From Haloplanus rubicundus (lineage in GTDB: Archaea > Halobacteriota > Halobacteria > Halobacteriales > Haloferacaceae), in contig NZ_CP031148.1 of the NCBI RefSeq assembly GCF_003342675.1, positions 1,054,001 to 1,118,000 of the forward strand: a stretch of DNA of 64,000 nt, written 5' to 3'. Shown piece by piece: positions 1 to 8,007 of this stretch. The notes below the pieces were generated by a model that worked only from the letters and a program-made list of their open reading frames with translations, was not told the DNA's origin and searched no databases. Within the stretch, counting starts at the first letter, position 1. Each line of letters opens with the position of its first letter. The translations under genes and the position numbers were made by a program.

Positions 1-633
1 GACTCCGATGCCCTCGCCGAAGCACTCGCCGCCGCCCGCGTCACCGACCCCTACGACCCCGAGACGGGCAATACCATGGTCGGGATCGTCCGCTACGAGG
101 AGCGGGCGCTTTCGGCCCCCGAACGGGCCGGCGGCGTCGTCTACGACGGGCAGGCGGTCGGGCGGGCGCTGAACGCCCGCCTCCCCGACCGGCAGGGCTT
201 GGACCACCTCCACGTCCCCCTGCTGGACCGCGTCCTCGGGACGTGGGGCGACCACGACGGCCGCTGGCACAAGCGCGTGGCCGTCCTCGGACAGCCCTCA
301 CTGATCTCCGTGCCCGGCCTCTACGAGGCGCCGGCCAAGCCCGAGGCGTACTACGAGGCCAAGAGCAAACACGCCATGCTGACGGGCGACGCGCCACCCC
401 GGGAGGTGCTGGAGGCGGAAATCGAGGGCGACTTCCTCGTCGCCGACGACCCGCGGACGACAGACGCCCTGAAGGGGTACGTCCTCGCCGCGGTGGCGTT
501 CGTCGAGACGGGCACCGCCTTCTGTGACGACGAGCGGTGTCGGCTGTACGACGCCCACCGCCAGCCCGGCGTGGTGCGGGCACAGCTTCGCGACCCCGAA
601 TTCTGCGAGGCGCACGCCGAGCGGTACGGCTAA
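1..633 (+). CDS. Conserved haloarchaeal protein of unknown function, C-terminal part
   Basis: The reading frame is open from the first base, so this is the 3' end of a gene that starts outside the window; the Met at base 76 is internal. About 210 residues are visible. The C-terminus has three closely placed cysteines (FCDDERC, then FCEAH near the end) and a conserved-looking CRLYDAH segment, which suggests a metal site. It vaguely recalls archaeal putative metallopeptidase-like DUF proteins, but I do not recognise it firmly. Its TAA stop overlaps the stop codon of the convergent methyltransferase gene (shared bases CTAA at 630-633). Confidence 0.75.
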   Translation, partial: DSDALAEALAAARVTDPYDPETGNTMVGIVRYEERALSAPERAGGVVYDGQAVGRALNARLPDRQGLDHLHVPLLDRVLGTWGDHDGRWHKRVAVLGQPSLISVPGLYEAPAKPEAYYEAKSKHAMLTGDAPPREVLEAEIEGDFLVADDPRTTDALKGYVLAAVAFVETGTAFCDDERCRLYDAHRQPGVVRAQLRDPEFCEAHAERYG

Positions 634-1310
634 CGCCGCCCGGCGCTCAGGTAGGCGAAGCCGCCGGCACGCGTCCCGTGGGTCGCCGCGGAACAGCGGT
701 CCAGCACCGTCCGGTGTGCCGCCGCCACCCGACGGTCGAGGACGCGCGTCGGCGACTCGCCGTGATGATCCGCGGTGCCCGGGGGCGCCGACGCGCGGAC
801 GACGAGTCGGAAGAGGGGGTTGAGCGACCGGCCGGGGAGCCGGTGGCTCCGCGCCAGATCGAGGAGGGCGATCCGGTCGGGGTCGAGGTCGTCGAGCCAG
901 CCCTCGACCGTCGCCGCGGGATCGGGGAGCATCCCCATCAGGAAACTTGCGGTGACGGCGTCCGCGTCACGGAGGGGGAGGCGGGTGGCGTCGCTCAGAC
1001 AGACGATCACGTTGTCCCAGCCAGCGCGTTCGATCCGGTCGCGGGCGCGGGAAACGGCGCCGGGGGCGAAGTCGACGCCGACGACGGCACCCTCGCTCCC
1101 GACTCGCTCGCGGAGGTAGGGGAGGGTCGCGCCGGTGCCACAGCCGACGTCGACGACGGTATCGCCCGGGGCGGGGTCGAGCGAGCCGACGAGTGCGGTC
1201 CGGAGGCGACGGACACCGGGGGCGTGCGTGGCGAGGCGGTCGTAGCCGGGCGCCCACCGCGAGTAGAAGACCTGCGCGGCGCTCGCGCGGTCCGGATCGG
1301 GAGTCGTCAT
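630..1310 (-). CDS. Class I SAM-dependent methyltransferase
   Basis: The 226-residue protein has the glycine-rich SAM-binding motif VVDVGCGTG at about residues 52-60, followed by an acidic strand-2 end (GVDF) and a LPLRDADAV-type motif typical of the UbiE/methyltransferase-11 group. The substrate cannot be read from the sequence. The ATG at 1310 overlaps the TGA of the upstream thiR-like gene (ATGA), so it is the last gene of a dcd-thiR-methyltransferase operon and is probably translationally coupled. The longer open frame upstream of this ATG runs through the neighbouring gene and is not used. Confidence 0.85.
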   Translation of the reverse strand: MTTPDPDRASAAQVFYSRWAPGYDRLATHAPGVRRLRTALVGSLDPAPGDTVVDVGCGTGATLPYLRERVGSEGAVVGVDFAPGAVSRARDRIERAGWDNVIVCLSDATRLPLRDADAVTASFLMGMLPDPAATVEGWLDDLDPDRIALLDLARSHRLPGRSLNPLFRLVVRASAPPGTADHHGESPTRVLDRRVAAAHRTVLDRCSAATHGTRAGGFAYLSAGRR

Positions 1311-2233
1311 CGGGCCAGATCGCGAATAATTCGCGCGACGGTCGGCGCGTCGTCGGCGAGGACGTACGTGATCGGCTCGATGCCGAAGCCGCCGGTCTGG
1401 TAGAGGACGAACGGGGCGTCGGGGTCGGCGTCGCGGACCGCCTCGGTGACGCTTGGGCGAGCGGCCTCGTCCGACTCGGCTCCGTCCCGGCCGGCCTCGT
1501 ACTCGACGGTCGGGTAGCCAGCCTCGCGCAAGGCGTCGACGAGTTCGGGATCGTAGCGGACGTTCACTGCACTCCGGACGGTCGCCCCCGCGGCGCGGGC
1601 CGACAGGAGGACGGAGGCGACGTGTTCGCTGACGCCGAACTCCGGATCGGAGGGGATGGTCGCCGTCCCGCGCACGTCGAAGATGCGGCCGGGGACGCCG
1701 GCCACGTCCTCCACGTCGGTCGCCTCGGGCAGGCACTCGACGAGGTTGGAGCCGACGTTGGGGACGAGACCGGCGAATCCGGAGGTGTTGCGGAGGATGC
1801 GGAGGCCGCGGCGCACCGACGAGCGGACCTGTTCGGTGGTTCGGGCGCCGCTCTCGGGGTCGTGGACGTCGAAGGAGGCGTCGTACTCGCGGAGGGTGGG
1901 CATGAGTTCGCGGTGGCGTTCGGCGAGCAGGTCGCCGTCCTCCAGCTGTCGGACGAGGACCTCGAGTTCGATGAGCGCCTGCACGCGGCTCATGTCGCCG
2001 GTCGCCAGCCCGTCGCCGATCCGTTCGACGAGTTCCCGGACGCGTTCGTCCTCGCTGATCCGGTCGCTGGTCGCCACCTCGCCGTGGGCGTACTTCGAGA
2101 CGGCGGACTGGGAGATGCCGAGGGCGTCGGCCACCTCGCGCTGGGTGAAGCCCCGCTCCCGGAGGTCGGCGGCGAGCATCGACCGCACGGTGGGCAGGAA
2201 CTCCTCCACCACGATCTCCTCGACGAACTTCAT
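1307..2233 (-). CDS. thiR: ThiR-type transcriptional regulator: HTH plus ThiN-like (thiamine phosphate) domain
   Basis: This 308-residue protein begins with an XRE-like helix-turn-helix (about residues 26-50: [20 protein letters not shown]) and continues with a C-terminal ThiN-like domain (about 110-308). Archaeal proteins with this architecture are regulators of thiamine biosynthesis and transport genes that sense thiamine phosphates; assignment here is by architecture. No thiamine genes are visible nearby. Its start overlaps the dcd stop codon (ATGA) and its own stop overlaps the methyltransferase start. Autoregulation through the dcd promoter is possible but not shown. Confidence 0.82.
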   Translation of the reverse strand: MKFVEEIVVEEFLPTVRSMLAADLRERGFTQREVADALGISQSAVSKYAHGEVATSDRISEDERVRELVERIGDGLATGDMSRVQALIELEVLVRQLEDGDLLAERHRELMPTLREYDASFDVHDPESGARTTEQVRSSVRRGLRILRNTSGFAGLVPNVGSNLVECLPEATDVEDVAGVPGRIFDVRGTATIPSDPEFGVSEHVASVLLSARAAGATVRSAVNVRYDPELVDALREAGYPTVEYEAGRDGAESDEAARPSVTEAVRDADPDAPFVLYQTGGFGIEPITYVLADDAPTVARIIRDLAR

Positions 2234-2811
2234 GACTCGAACTCGGGGTCGTCGCCGATGCGGGAGGCCTGCGGGCCGTGTTGGTCCTGGTATTTCGAGC
2301 CGCGCTCGCTTCCGTACGGCCGTTCGGCGGGCGAGGTGAGTTCGGTGAAGACGAGCTGGGAGACGCGCATGCCGGGCGTGAGCGCGACGGGGGCGGTGCC
2401 GAGGTTGGAGAGTTCGAGCGTCACCTGCCCGCGGTAGCCGGGGTCGACGAAGCCGGCGGTGGCGTGGACGACGACGGCGAGGCGGCCGAGCGAGGAGCGT
2501 CCCTCGACGTTGGCGACGAGGTCGGCGGGCATCTCGACGCGTTCTTTCGTGGTGCCGAGGACGAAGTCGCCGGGGTGGAGGATGAACTCGTCGCCCTCGT
2601 CGACGACCGTCTCCGAGATGTACTCGCCCACTTCCTCCTCGCGGGTGGGGTGGATACAGGAGATGTTGGTGCGCTGGAACTCCAGAAACTCCGAGCCGAG
2701 GCGGAGGTCGACGCTGGCCGGCTGGACCTGTTGGTCGACGTCGTCGAGGGGGTCGATCACGAGGTCACCCTCGCGGAGGCGAGCGAGGATGTCGGTGTCC
2801 GACAGGATCAT
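2230..2811 (-). CDS. dcd: dCTP deaminase
   Basis: The enzyme deaminates dCTP to dUTP, the route to dTMP. The 193 residues match the family length. The trimeric dCTP deaminase/dUTPase fold is marked by VEGRSSLGR (about 102-110) and [19 protein letters not shown] (about 116-134), which contains the catalytic Glu. The tail KYQDQHGP at about 173-180 is typical of the deaminase rather than a dUTPase. It is the first gene of a three-gene operon whose neighbours overlap by 4 nt. The combination with two uracil-DNA repair genes at 23.5-24.7 kb is notable, because dUTP is the product. Confidence 0.93.
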   Translation of the reverse strand: MILSDTDILARLREGDLVIDPLDDVDQQVQPASVDLRLGSEFLEFQRTNISCIHPTREEEVGEYISETVVDEGDEFILHPGDFVLGTTKERVEMPADLVANVEGRSSLGRLAVVVHATAGFVDPGYRGQVTLELSNLGTAPVALTPGMRVSQLVFTELTSPAERPYGSERGSKYQDQHGPQASRIGDDPEFES

Positions 2812-2963
2812 ACCTAACGGGGTGGTGTCGAGGGGTAAAATCCCCCCGGTCGGCGCCGTGACGGTGGCGTCCGTGGACGGCGCGGTGCCGTTCGAGGCAA
2901 TTCCTGACGGAACCGTGAAGGAAACGGCAACGCTTTTTTGAGACGCTCCGAAATCGATACGAT

Positions 2964-4100
2964 ATGTCTGATGAGGTCAAGCGGGGGCTGGAGGGTGTCG
3001 TGGTTTTCGAGTCCCGGCTGAGCTACATCGACGGCGACGCCGGCGAGTTGGGCTACCGCGGGTACGCCATCGAGGATTTTGCGCGTGAGGCGAGTTACGA
3101 GGAGGTGCTGTCGCTGCTCTGGAACGGCGAGTGGCCGACCCGCGCCGAACACGACGAGTTCGCCGCTCGACTGGCCGCCGAGCGTGACCTCGACCCTGCC
3201 GTCTACGACCTCATCGAAGCGCTCGCGGCGCAGGACGAGAACCCGATGGCGGCCCTGCGGACGGTCGTCTCCGCACTCTCGGCGTCCGATCCGGACGCGG
3301 ACGCCGACCCGGCCGACCGCGAGACGAACCTCGCGAAGGGCTGTCGCATCACCGCGAAGTTCCCGACGGCGCTCGCGGCGTTTGCCCGCCTCCGCAACGG
3401 CTTCGATCCGGTCGAACCCCGCGAGGATCTGGGCCACGCCGCGAACTTCCTCTACATGCTGAACGGCGAGGAACCCGACGAGGTGGCAGCCGAGACGTTC
3501 GACACCGCACTCGTCCTCCACGCGGACCACGGCCTGAACGCCTCGACGTTCGCGGCGATGGTGACCACGTCGACGATGTCGGATCTCCACAGCGGCGTCA
3601 CGAGCGCCATCGGGACGCTCGCCGGCAGTCTCCACGGCGGCGCCAACCAGAACGTCATGCGGATGCTGAAGGAAATCGACGAGAGCGACGCGGACCCGGG
3701 CGACTGGATCGAGTCGGCGGTCGAGGAGGGGCGGCGCATCCCCGGCTTCGGCCACCGCGTCTACAACGTCCGGGACCCGCGTGCGGGCATTCTGGAGACG
3801 TACTCCGAGCGGCTGGGCGAGGAGTCCGGCGATCCCCGGTGGTACGACTACTCCGTCGCCATCGAGGAGTACATGACCGAGGAGAAGGGTCTCGCACCCA
3901 ACGTCGACTTCTACTCCGCGTCGATGTACTACCAGATGGGGATTCCGATGGATCTCTACACGCCCATCTTCGCGCTGTCGCGGGTCGGGGGCTGGATCGC
4001 GCACATGCTCGAACAGTACGAGGACAACCGCCTCATCCGCCCCCGCGCCCACTACGTCGGGGACCGTGGTCGCGAGTTCGTCCCGCTCGACGAGCGGTAG
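2964..4100 (+). CDS. citZ: Citrate synthase
   Basis: It condenses acetyl-CoA with oxaloacetate to enter the TCA cycle. The 378-residue length is that of the short archaeal/Gram-positive type. The three catalytic residues are in their expected motifs: His in LHGGANQNV (about 223), His in GFGHRVY (about 263) and Asp in [11 protein letters not shown] (about 314). A T-rich box (CTTTTTTGA, 2932-2940) lies 24-32 nt before the ATG, as expected for a near-leaderless archaeal transcript. It is transcribed alone, divergently from dcd. A 2-methylcitrate synthase role cannot be excluded from the sequence. Confidence 0.93.
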   Translation: MSDEVKRGLEGVVVFESRLSYIDGDAGELGYRGYAIEDFAREASYEEVLSLLWNGEWPTRAEHDEFAARLAAERDLDPAVYDLIEALAAQDENPMAALRTVVSALSASDPDADADPADRETNLAKGCRITAKFPTALAAFARLRNGFDPVEPREDLGHAANFLYMLNGEEPDEVAAETFDTALVLHADHGLNASTFAAMVTTSTMSDLHSGVTSAIGTLAGSLHGGANQNVMRMLKEIDESDADPGDWIESAVEEGRRIPGFGHRVYNVRDPRAGILETYSERLGEESGDPRWYDYSVAIEEYMTEEKGLAPNVDFYSASMYYQMGIPMDLYTPIFALSRVGGWIAHMLEQYEDNRLIRPRAHYVGDRGREFVPLDER

Positions 4101-4137
4101 CCGAAAGGCCGAACACCGCGGCGGTCCCACACCGTTC

Positions 4138-4530
4138 ATGGAGGTTTTCGTCTACGGCACCCTCACCGAACCCGAGCGAGTGGCGTCCATCGTCGACGCC
4201 TTCGTCTTCGTCGGCGCTGCCGTTCTGGACGGCTGTCATCCCGTCGCGGGCCGATATCCGACGCTCGCACCCGGCGGTCAGACCGCCGGTCGCCTCCTGC
4301 GGACGGACGAGATAGACGCCCTCGACGCCTACGAGGGCGTCGACGAGGGACTCTACGTCCGCGTGTCTACAGCCCGAACCGACGGCGGAACAGTCGCCGT
4401 CTACGTCGGCGATCCAGACGCCCTCGACGCCGAGGAGGCGGTCGAGTGGCCCGGGTCGGGGCCGTTCGCCGAGCGCGTCCGCCGCTACTTCGAGCGCCAT
4501 CCGGTCGTCGTCAGGCCGGAACACTCTTGA
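4138..4530 (+). CDS. Gamma-glutamylcyclotransferase/AIG2-like family protein
   Basis: The 130-residue protein starts with the family signature VFVYGTL directly after the Met. It carries a LDAYEGVDEGLYVR segment that contains the Glu used as the general acid/base in gamma-glutamylcyclotransferases. The true substrate of archaeal members is unknown. The ATG at 4138 is preferred over an in-frame ATG at 4066, because the signature begins right after 4138 and the earlier start lies inside the citrate synthase gene. It lies 37 nt downstream of citrate synthase and may be co-transcribed. Confidence 0.8.
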   Translation: MEVFVYGTLTEPERVASIVDAFVFVGAAVLDGCHPVAGRYPTLAPGGQTAGRLLRTDEIDALDAYEGVDEGLYVRVSTARTDGGTVAVYVGDPDALDAEEAVEWPGSGPFAERVRRYFERHPVVVRPEHS

Positions 4531-4717
4531 TGGTGCGCCATGCGAACTGGTGCCACCCCTTCGCCGTCGTACACTTTCACTTTCACCGCGCCTTCATGAC
4601 GTTTATATCCCTGCGCGACTATCCACTACTTGCACGTCACACGCGTGCATTCCCCCTTCCTCACATTCCGGAGCGGCGGCACTGGTCTACATAAACCGTT
4701 AACAGCCACCGACGGGT

Positions 4718-5956
4718 ATGGGTGGTATGATCTCGTACGAGGACGTGCTCGCCGCCCGAGACCGGGTCGCGGGCGTGGCGCGTCACACGCCGCTCGAATA
4801 CTCGTTCGCCTTCTCGGAGATGACCGGTGCCGACGTGTATCTCAAGCTGGAGAACTTCCAGCGCACGGGCGCGTTCAAGATCCGCGGGGCGATCAACCGG
4901 ATCGAGACGCTCTCCGACGAGGCGAAGGCGGCGGGTGTCGTCACCGCGAGCGCCGGCAACCACGCACAGGGGGTCGCGCTCGCGGCGACGCGGGCGGGCG
5001 TCGATTCGAAGATCGTCATGCCCGAACACGCGCCGGTGTCGAAGGTGAAAGCGACCGAGCGCTACGGCGGCGAGGCCATCCTCCACGGGACGGACTACAG
5101 CGACGCGCAGGCGGAGGCCCACCGGATCGAGCGCGAGGAGGGGCGGACGTACGTCCACGCCTTCGACGACGAGATGGTGATGGCCGGGCAGGGGACCATC
5201 GGCCTCGAAATCGTCGAGGACTGCCCGGAGGTGGAGACGGTGATCGTCCCCATCGGCGGCGGCGGGCTGATCTCGGGCATCGCGACGGCGGTGAAGGCCC
5301 ACGACCCCGACGTGCGAGTGATCGGCGTGCAGGCCGAGGGGGCCTCGAGCGCCGCCGAATCGCTGCAGAAGGGTGAGATCTACGAGCGCGAGAGCGTCGA
5401 CACCATCGCGGACGGCATCGCCACCCGCCGGATCGGCGACCGGACGTTCGAGGTGATCAAAGAGCGCGTCGACGAGGTGGTGACCGTCGACGACGAGTCC
5501 ATCGCCATCGCTTTGACCTACCTGCTCGAACGCGAGAAGGCGCTGGCGGAGGGCGCGGGCGCCATCTCGCTTGCGGCCCTGCTCTCCGGAGCCATCGAGT
5601 ACGAGGAGGGCGAAGTGATCGTCCCCGCGCTCTGTGGCGGGAATATCGACCTCAACGTGCTGACGACGGTGGTGATGCGCGGATTGGTGGCGACGGGCCG
5701 CTACCTCCGATTCCGCACCATCCTGAAAGACCAGCCCGGCGCGCTCGTCGAACTCGGGGAGATCATCGCGGACCTCCGCGCGAACATCACGGCCTTCCAC
5801 CACGACCGCACCTCGCGGGACGTGGCGATGAACGACGCGCGGGTCGAACTCGAAGTGGAGACGCGGGGCCCGGACCACGTCGACGAACTCCTCTCGGCGC
5901 TCCGCGATGCGGGCTACGAGGTCGAAATCGTCAACGGCTACCAGATGTCCGTCTGA
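4718..5956 (+). CDS. ilvA: Threonine ammonia-lyase (threonine deaminase)
   Basis: This PLP enzyme converts threonine to 2-oxobutyrate plus ammonia, the first step to isoleucine. The PLP lysine sits in GAFKIRGA (about residue 54), the phosphate loop is PIGGGGL, and the C-terminal ~80 residues form an ACT-like domain (LKDQPGALVELGEII), which in this family binds allosteric amino acids. The length is 412 residues. A second ATG at 4727 is equally possible. A TACATAAA box (4688-4695) lies about 25 nt upstream, and a TTTATAT box near 4602 may be a second promoter. The next gene encodes RidA, which removes the reactive enamine product of this enzyme. Confidence 0.9.
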   Translation: MGGMISYEDVLAARDRVAGVARHTPLEYSFAFSEMTGADVYLKLENFQRTGAFKIRGAINRIETLSDEAKAAGVVTASAGNHAQGVALAATRAGVDSKIVMPEHAPVSKVKATERYGGEAILHGTDYSDAQAEAHRIEREEGRTYVHAFDDEMVMAGQGTIGLEIVEDCPEVETVIVPIGGGGLISGIATAVKAHDPDVRVIGVQAEGASSAAESLQKGEIYERESVDTIADGIATRRIGDRTFEVIKERVDEVVTVDDESIAIALTYLLEREKALAEGAGAISLAALLSGAIEYEEGEVIVPALCGGNIDLNVLTTVVMRGLVATGRYLRFRTILKDQPGALVELGEIIADLRANITAFHHDRTSRDVAMNDARVELEVETRGPDHVDELLSALRDAGYEVEIVNGYQMSV

Positions 5957-6000
5957 CTCCCTGCGGTGGCGGTGACGGCAGTACCGGCGCGGATGTGTAC

Positions 6001-6006
6001 TTTTAA
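6001..6006 (+). promoter_or_regulatory. TATA-like box for ridA
   Basis: TTTTAA lies 26-31 nt upstream of the GTG at 6032. This is the distance expected for a leaderless haloarchaeal mRNA, and it helps to choose that start over an in-frame ATG at 5966, which is upstream of the box. Confidence 0.5.
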
Positions 6007-6031
6007 CCGGAACGGCAACGACCGATCGAGC

Positions 6032-6412
6032 GTGAAACGAACCATCAGCACCGACGACGCCCCGGCGGCCGTGGGCGCGTACAGTCAGGCGACGACGAAC
6101 GGATCGCTCCTCTTCACTGCGGGCCAGCTCCCGCTGACCACGGACGGCGAACTCCTCGACGACGAGTCCGTCGCCACCCAGACCGAACAGGCGCTCGACA
6201 ACGTCCTCGCCATCCTCGACGCGGAGGGAGCCGACGCGAACGACCTGCTGAAGGTGACCATCTTCCTCGACGACATCGAGAACTTCGACGAGATGAACGA
6301 GACGTACGGGACGTACTTCGACGCGGAGCCGCCGGCGCGGAGCGCCGTCGAAGTCGGCAACGTGCCGAAGGGCGCGGCCCTCGAAATCGAGGCCATCGCC
6401 GATATCGAGTGA
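6032..6412 (+). CDS. ridA: RidA family enamine/imine deaminase
   Basis: RidA hydrolyses the reactive 2-aminoacrylate/2-aminocrotonate intermediates released by PLP enzymes such as threonine deaminase. From the GTG at 6032 the protein is 126 residues, the usual length. It begins VKRTISTDDAPAAVGAYSQA like other members, and it keeps the substrate-carboxylate Arg (PPARSAVEV, R103) and the Glu near the end (ALEIEAIA, E120). An in-frame ATG at 5966 would add 22 residues unlike the family and precedes the TATA-like box. It lies 75 nt after ilvA, a functionally meaningful pairing. Confidence 0.88.
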   Translation: MKRTISTDDAPAAVGAYSQATTNGSLLFTAGQLPLTTDGELLDDESVATQTEQALDNVLAILDAEGADANDLLKVTIFLDDIENFDEMNETYGTYFDAEPPARSAVEVGNVPKGAALEIEAIADIE

Positions 6413-6416
6413 TCGA

Positions 6417-6623
6417 ATGACGCCGCGGCGGAAATCCAGCCTCCTGTGGGGGCTCGTGGGCGCGCTCACCTTTCTCGTGCTCGTGCAGGGCTACCGGCTG
6501 GTCGTCGGTCCCCTCGACGTGAGCGTCGTCGCCATCGGTGGCGTCACCCTCCTCGTCGGCGCGACGGCGGCCGGTCTCACCCACGCGCTGGCGCCGCGGA
6601 TACACGAAAACGGAAGGAGTTAA
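6417..6623 (+). CDS. Small two-helix membrane protein, unknown function
   Basis: A 68-residue protein with a basic N-terminus (MTPRRKSS) and two hydrophobic segments (about residues 8-28 and 36-58), predicted to form a helical hairpin in the membrane. It starts 4 nt after the ridA stop and is therefore probably co-transcribed. I do not recognise a family beyond a small haloarchaeal membrane protein. Confidence 0.65.
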   Translation: MTPRRKSSLLWGLVGALTFLVLVQGYRLVVGPLDVSVVAIGGVTLLVGATAAGLTHALAPRIHENGRS

Positions 6624-6651
6624 AGGGTCGAACGGGTATTCGTAACTGCGA

Positions 6652-6732
6652 GCCGGGATGGCCGAGTGGTAAGGCGCACGCCTGGAAAGCGTGTTCCCTC
6701 TGGGATCCAGGGTTCAAATCCCTGTCCCGGCG
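6652..6732 (+). tRNA. tRNA-Ser (anticodon GGA)
   Basis: The acceptor strands GCCGGGA (6652-6658) and TCCCGGC (6725-6731) pair perfectly, and the discriminator base is G at 6732. The anticodon stem CACGC/GCGTG (6677-6681 and 6689-6693) encloses the loop CTGGAAA, with anticodon GGA at 6684-6686. A long variable arm marks a class II tRNA, as expected for serine, and the T loop is TTCAAAT. CCA is not encoded. A short T run follows at 6733. Confidence 0.97.
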
Positions 6733-6801
6733 TTTTCTGCTTCGATACCGACGATCAGCGCCGCGTACTCGCCGTGCGTGACCCCAGCGACGGCCCCGCA
6801 G

Positions 6802-6993
6802 TCACGACATCGCGTCCCGCGGCATCACCAGGTCGCCGTAACACTCCGGACACCGCGTGAACGTCCCGGTCACACCCGTCGTGGTCCGGTACTCGGCGTA
6901 GTCACAGTCGGTGCAGACGGCTTCGGCGACGTATCTACGGACGGCCGCTGACTCCGTCGGCCCGAACTCGGTACCGCCCTCTTTCAGAGACAT
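6802..6993 (-). CDS. Small zinc-ribbon protein
   Basis: The 63-residue protein has two CxxC knuckles (CTDC at about 27-30 and CPEC at about 48-51) separated by about 17 residues, a rubredoxin-like zinc ribbon. Such proteins are abundant in haloarchaea and mostly uncharacterised. It is transcribed toward the tRNA-Ser gene. The function is unknown; nucleic-acid or protein binding is an inference from the fold. Confidence 0.7.
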   Translation of the reverse strand: MSLKEGGTEFGPTESAAVRRYVAEAVCTDCDYAEYRTTTGVTGTFTRCPECYGDLVMPRDAMS

Positions 6994-7153
6994 GGTAACA
7001 CTTCACATTCCACTCACTTAAGCCATACGGCGCGACAAACCGAATATCTCTGGTCGAATGTGTGTTTTTGAACAAATTCGGTGGTTGTTCGAACAGTATC
7101 GCGGCGGCTCGGAATCGGAGAAAGGTTCATGTGGTGGGCGCTCGTTCCCTTGC

Positions 7154-7318
7154 ATGACAATGCCTGACACGAAAAGTGGTCGCGAACGAAACGGCCGGAA
7201 CAAGCGCGCGCAACTCCGCCAGCAGCTGTACGAGCAGGAACTCGAATCGCTCGACGAGGACGCAGACCTGCCGGAGTTCGGCGAGGGCGAAGAAGAGTTC
7301 GCGGCCGACGACGTGTAA
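7154..7318 (+). CDS. Small conserved protein with basic N-terminus and acidic tail
   Basis: A 54-residue protein (MTMPDTKSG...) with an Arg/Lys-rich first half and a Glu/Asp-rich second half, probably one helix and a disordered tail. The start could be the ATG at 7154 or the one at 7160. The frame is open upstream to 7058, but that part is AT-rich and does not look coding. No recognised function. Confidence 0.5.
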   Translation: MTMPDTKSGRERNGRNKRAQLRQQLYEQELESLDEDADLPEFGEGEEEFAADDV

Positions 7319-7413
7319 CGACCCCACCCTTTTGCCGCAGCGGTAGCCACACGAACGCCCCGGAGCGGCGAGTGTCGGGGCCCTTTTAACCGCCCCGTCC
7401 GAACCGGTCGCCC

Positions 7414-7809
7414 GTGCCACTCCGTGCGAACTACGCGACGATATACGTCGGCGCGCAACTGGCGCCGGAGACGCGGAAACTCGACCTCGACTGGGCCGAC
7501 GACGCCGGCGACGAAACCGAGGCCTTCGAGTTCGAGGTGCCGACGGCCGACCCAACCGACGGCTACGTGGGCATCCAGGCGTTCGACGTGGGGGAGTACG
7601 GTCACGAAATACTGATCAACGGCGAGCCGATGAGCGGGTTCGACATCCCGCCCAACGACGGCTGGCAGTACTGGGTCGACACCTTCGGCGACGCCGTCAC
7701 CCTCACCGAGGGGACCAACCGCCTCCGCATCGGCCGCGACGCCGACACGTCGGACGCCTTCGCCGTCGGCACCGTCACCGTCCACTGGAAGGAACCCGAC
7801 GGCGACTGA
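7414..7809 (+). CDS. Conserved haloarchaeal beta-rich protein, unknown function
   Basis: The 131-residue soluble acidic protein is rich in beta-strand-forming stretches (for example YVGIQAFDVGEYGHEILING), with no signal peptide and no catalytic motif that I recognise. The GTG start at 7414 is supported by a TTTTAAC box at 7384-7390, about 24-30 nt upstream, consistent with a leaderless transcript. It is monocistronic, between two other promoters. Confidence 0.7.
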   Translation: MPLRANYATIYVGAQLAPETRKLDLDWADDAGDETEAFEFEVPTADPTDGYVGIQAFDVGEYGHEILINGEPMSGFDIPPNDGWQYWVDTFGDAVTLTEGTNRLRIGRDADTSDAFAVGTVTVHWKEPDGD

Positions 7810-7972
7810 GGCCGGAACGCGTATTTAAACACCCCGGAGAACCGTAACACGCGTCTTCGTTCGGGCCGTGATAACAGTTCTCAAACGGCAGTTCGAGTCG
7901 CCTACGTCCGTCGATTGGGGAGCGACAGCGGTGTGTCGTCGATCCCGTGCACGACTGCCGACACCACTTACT

Positions 7973-7980
7973 TTTATATA
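7973..7980 (+). promoter_or_regulatory. TATA box of the thermosome gene
   Basis: TTTATATA ends 27 nt before the ATG at 8008, an excellent archaeal TATA box in a 198-nt intergenic region. The mRNA should be leaderless or have a leader of a few nucleotides. Haloarchaeal thermosome promoters are heat inducible; I do not see an operator that I could name. Confidence 0.7.
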
Positions 7981-8007
7981 GAAGGACAAACAATCGTTCG
8001 GTGAACC

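Noticed and set aside
2814-4139. A 441-codon minus-strand open frame
   Set aside because: It is antisense to citrate synthase, with Arg/Val-rich shadow composition.
4661-6469. A 602-codon minus-strand open frame
   Set aside because: It is antisense to ilvA and ridA; no motif.
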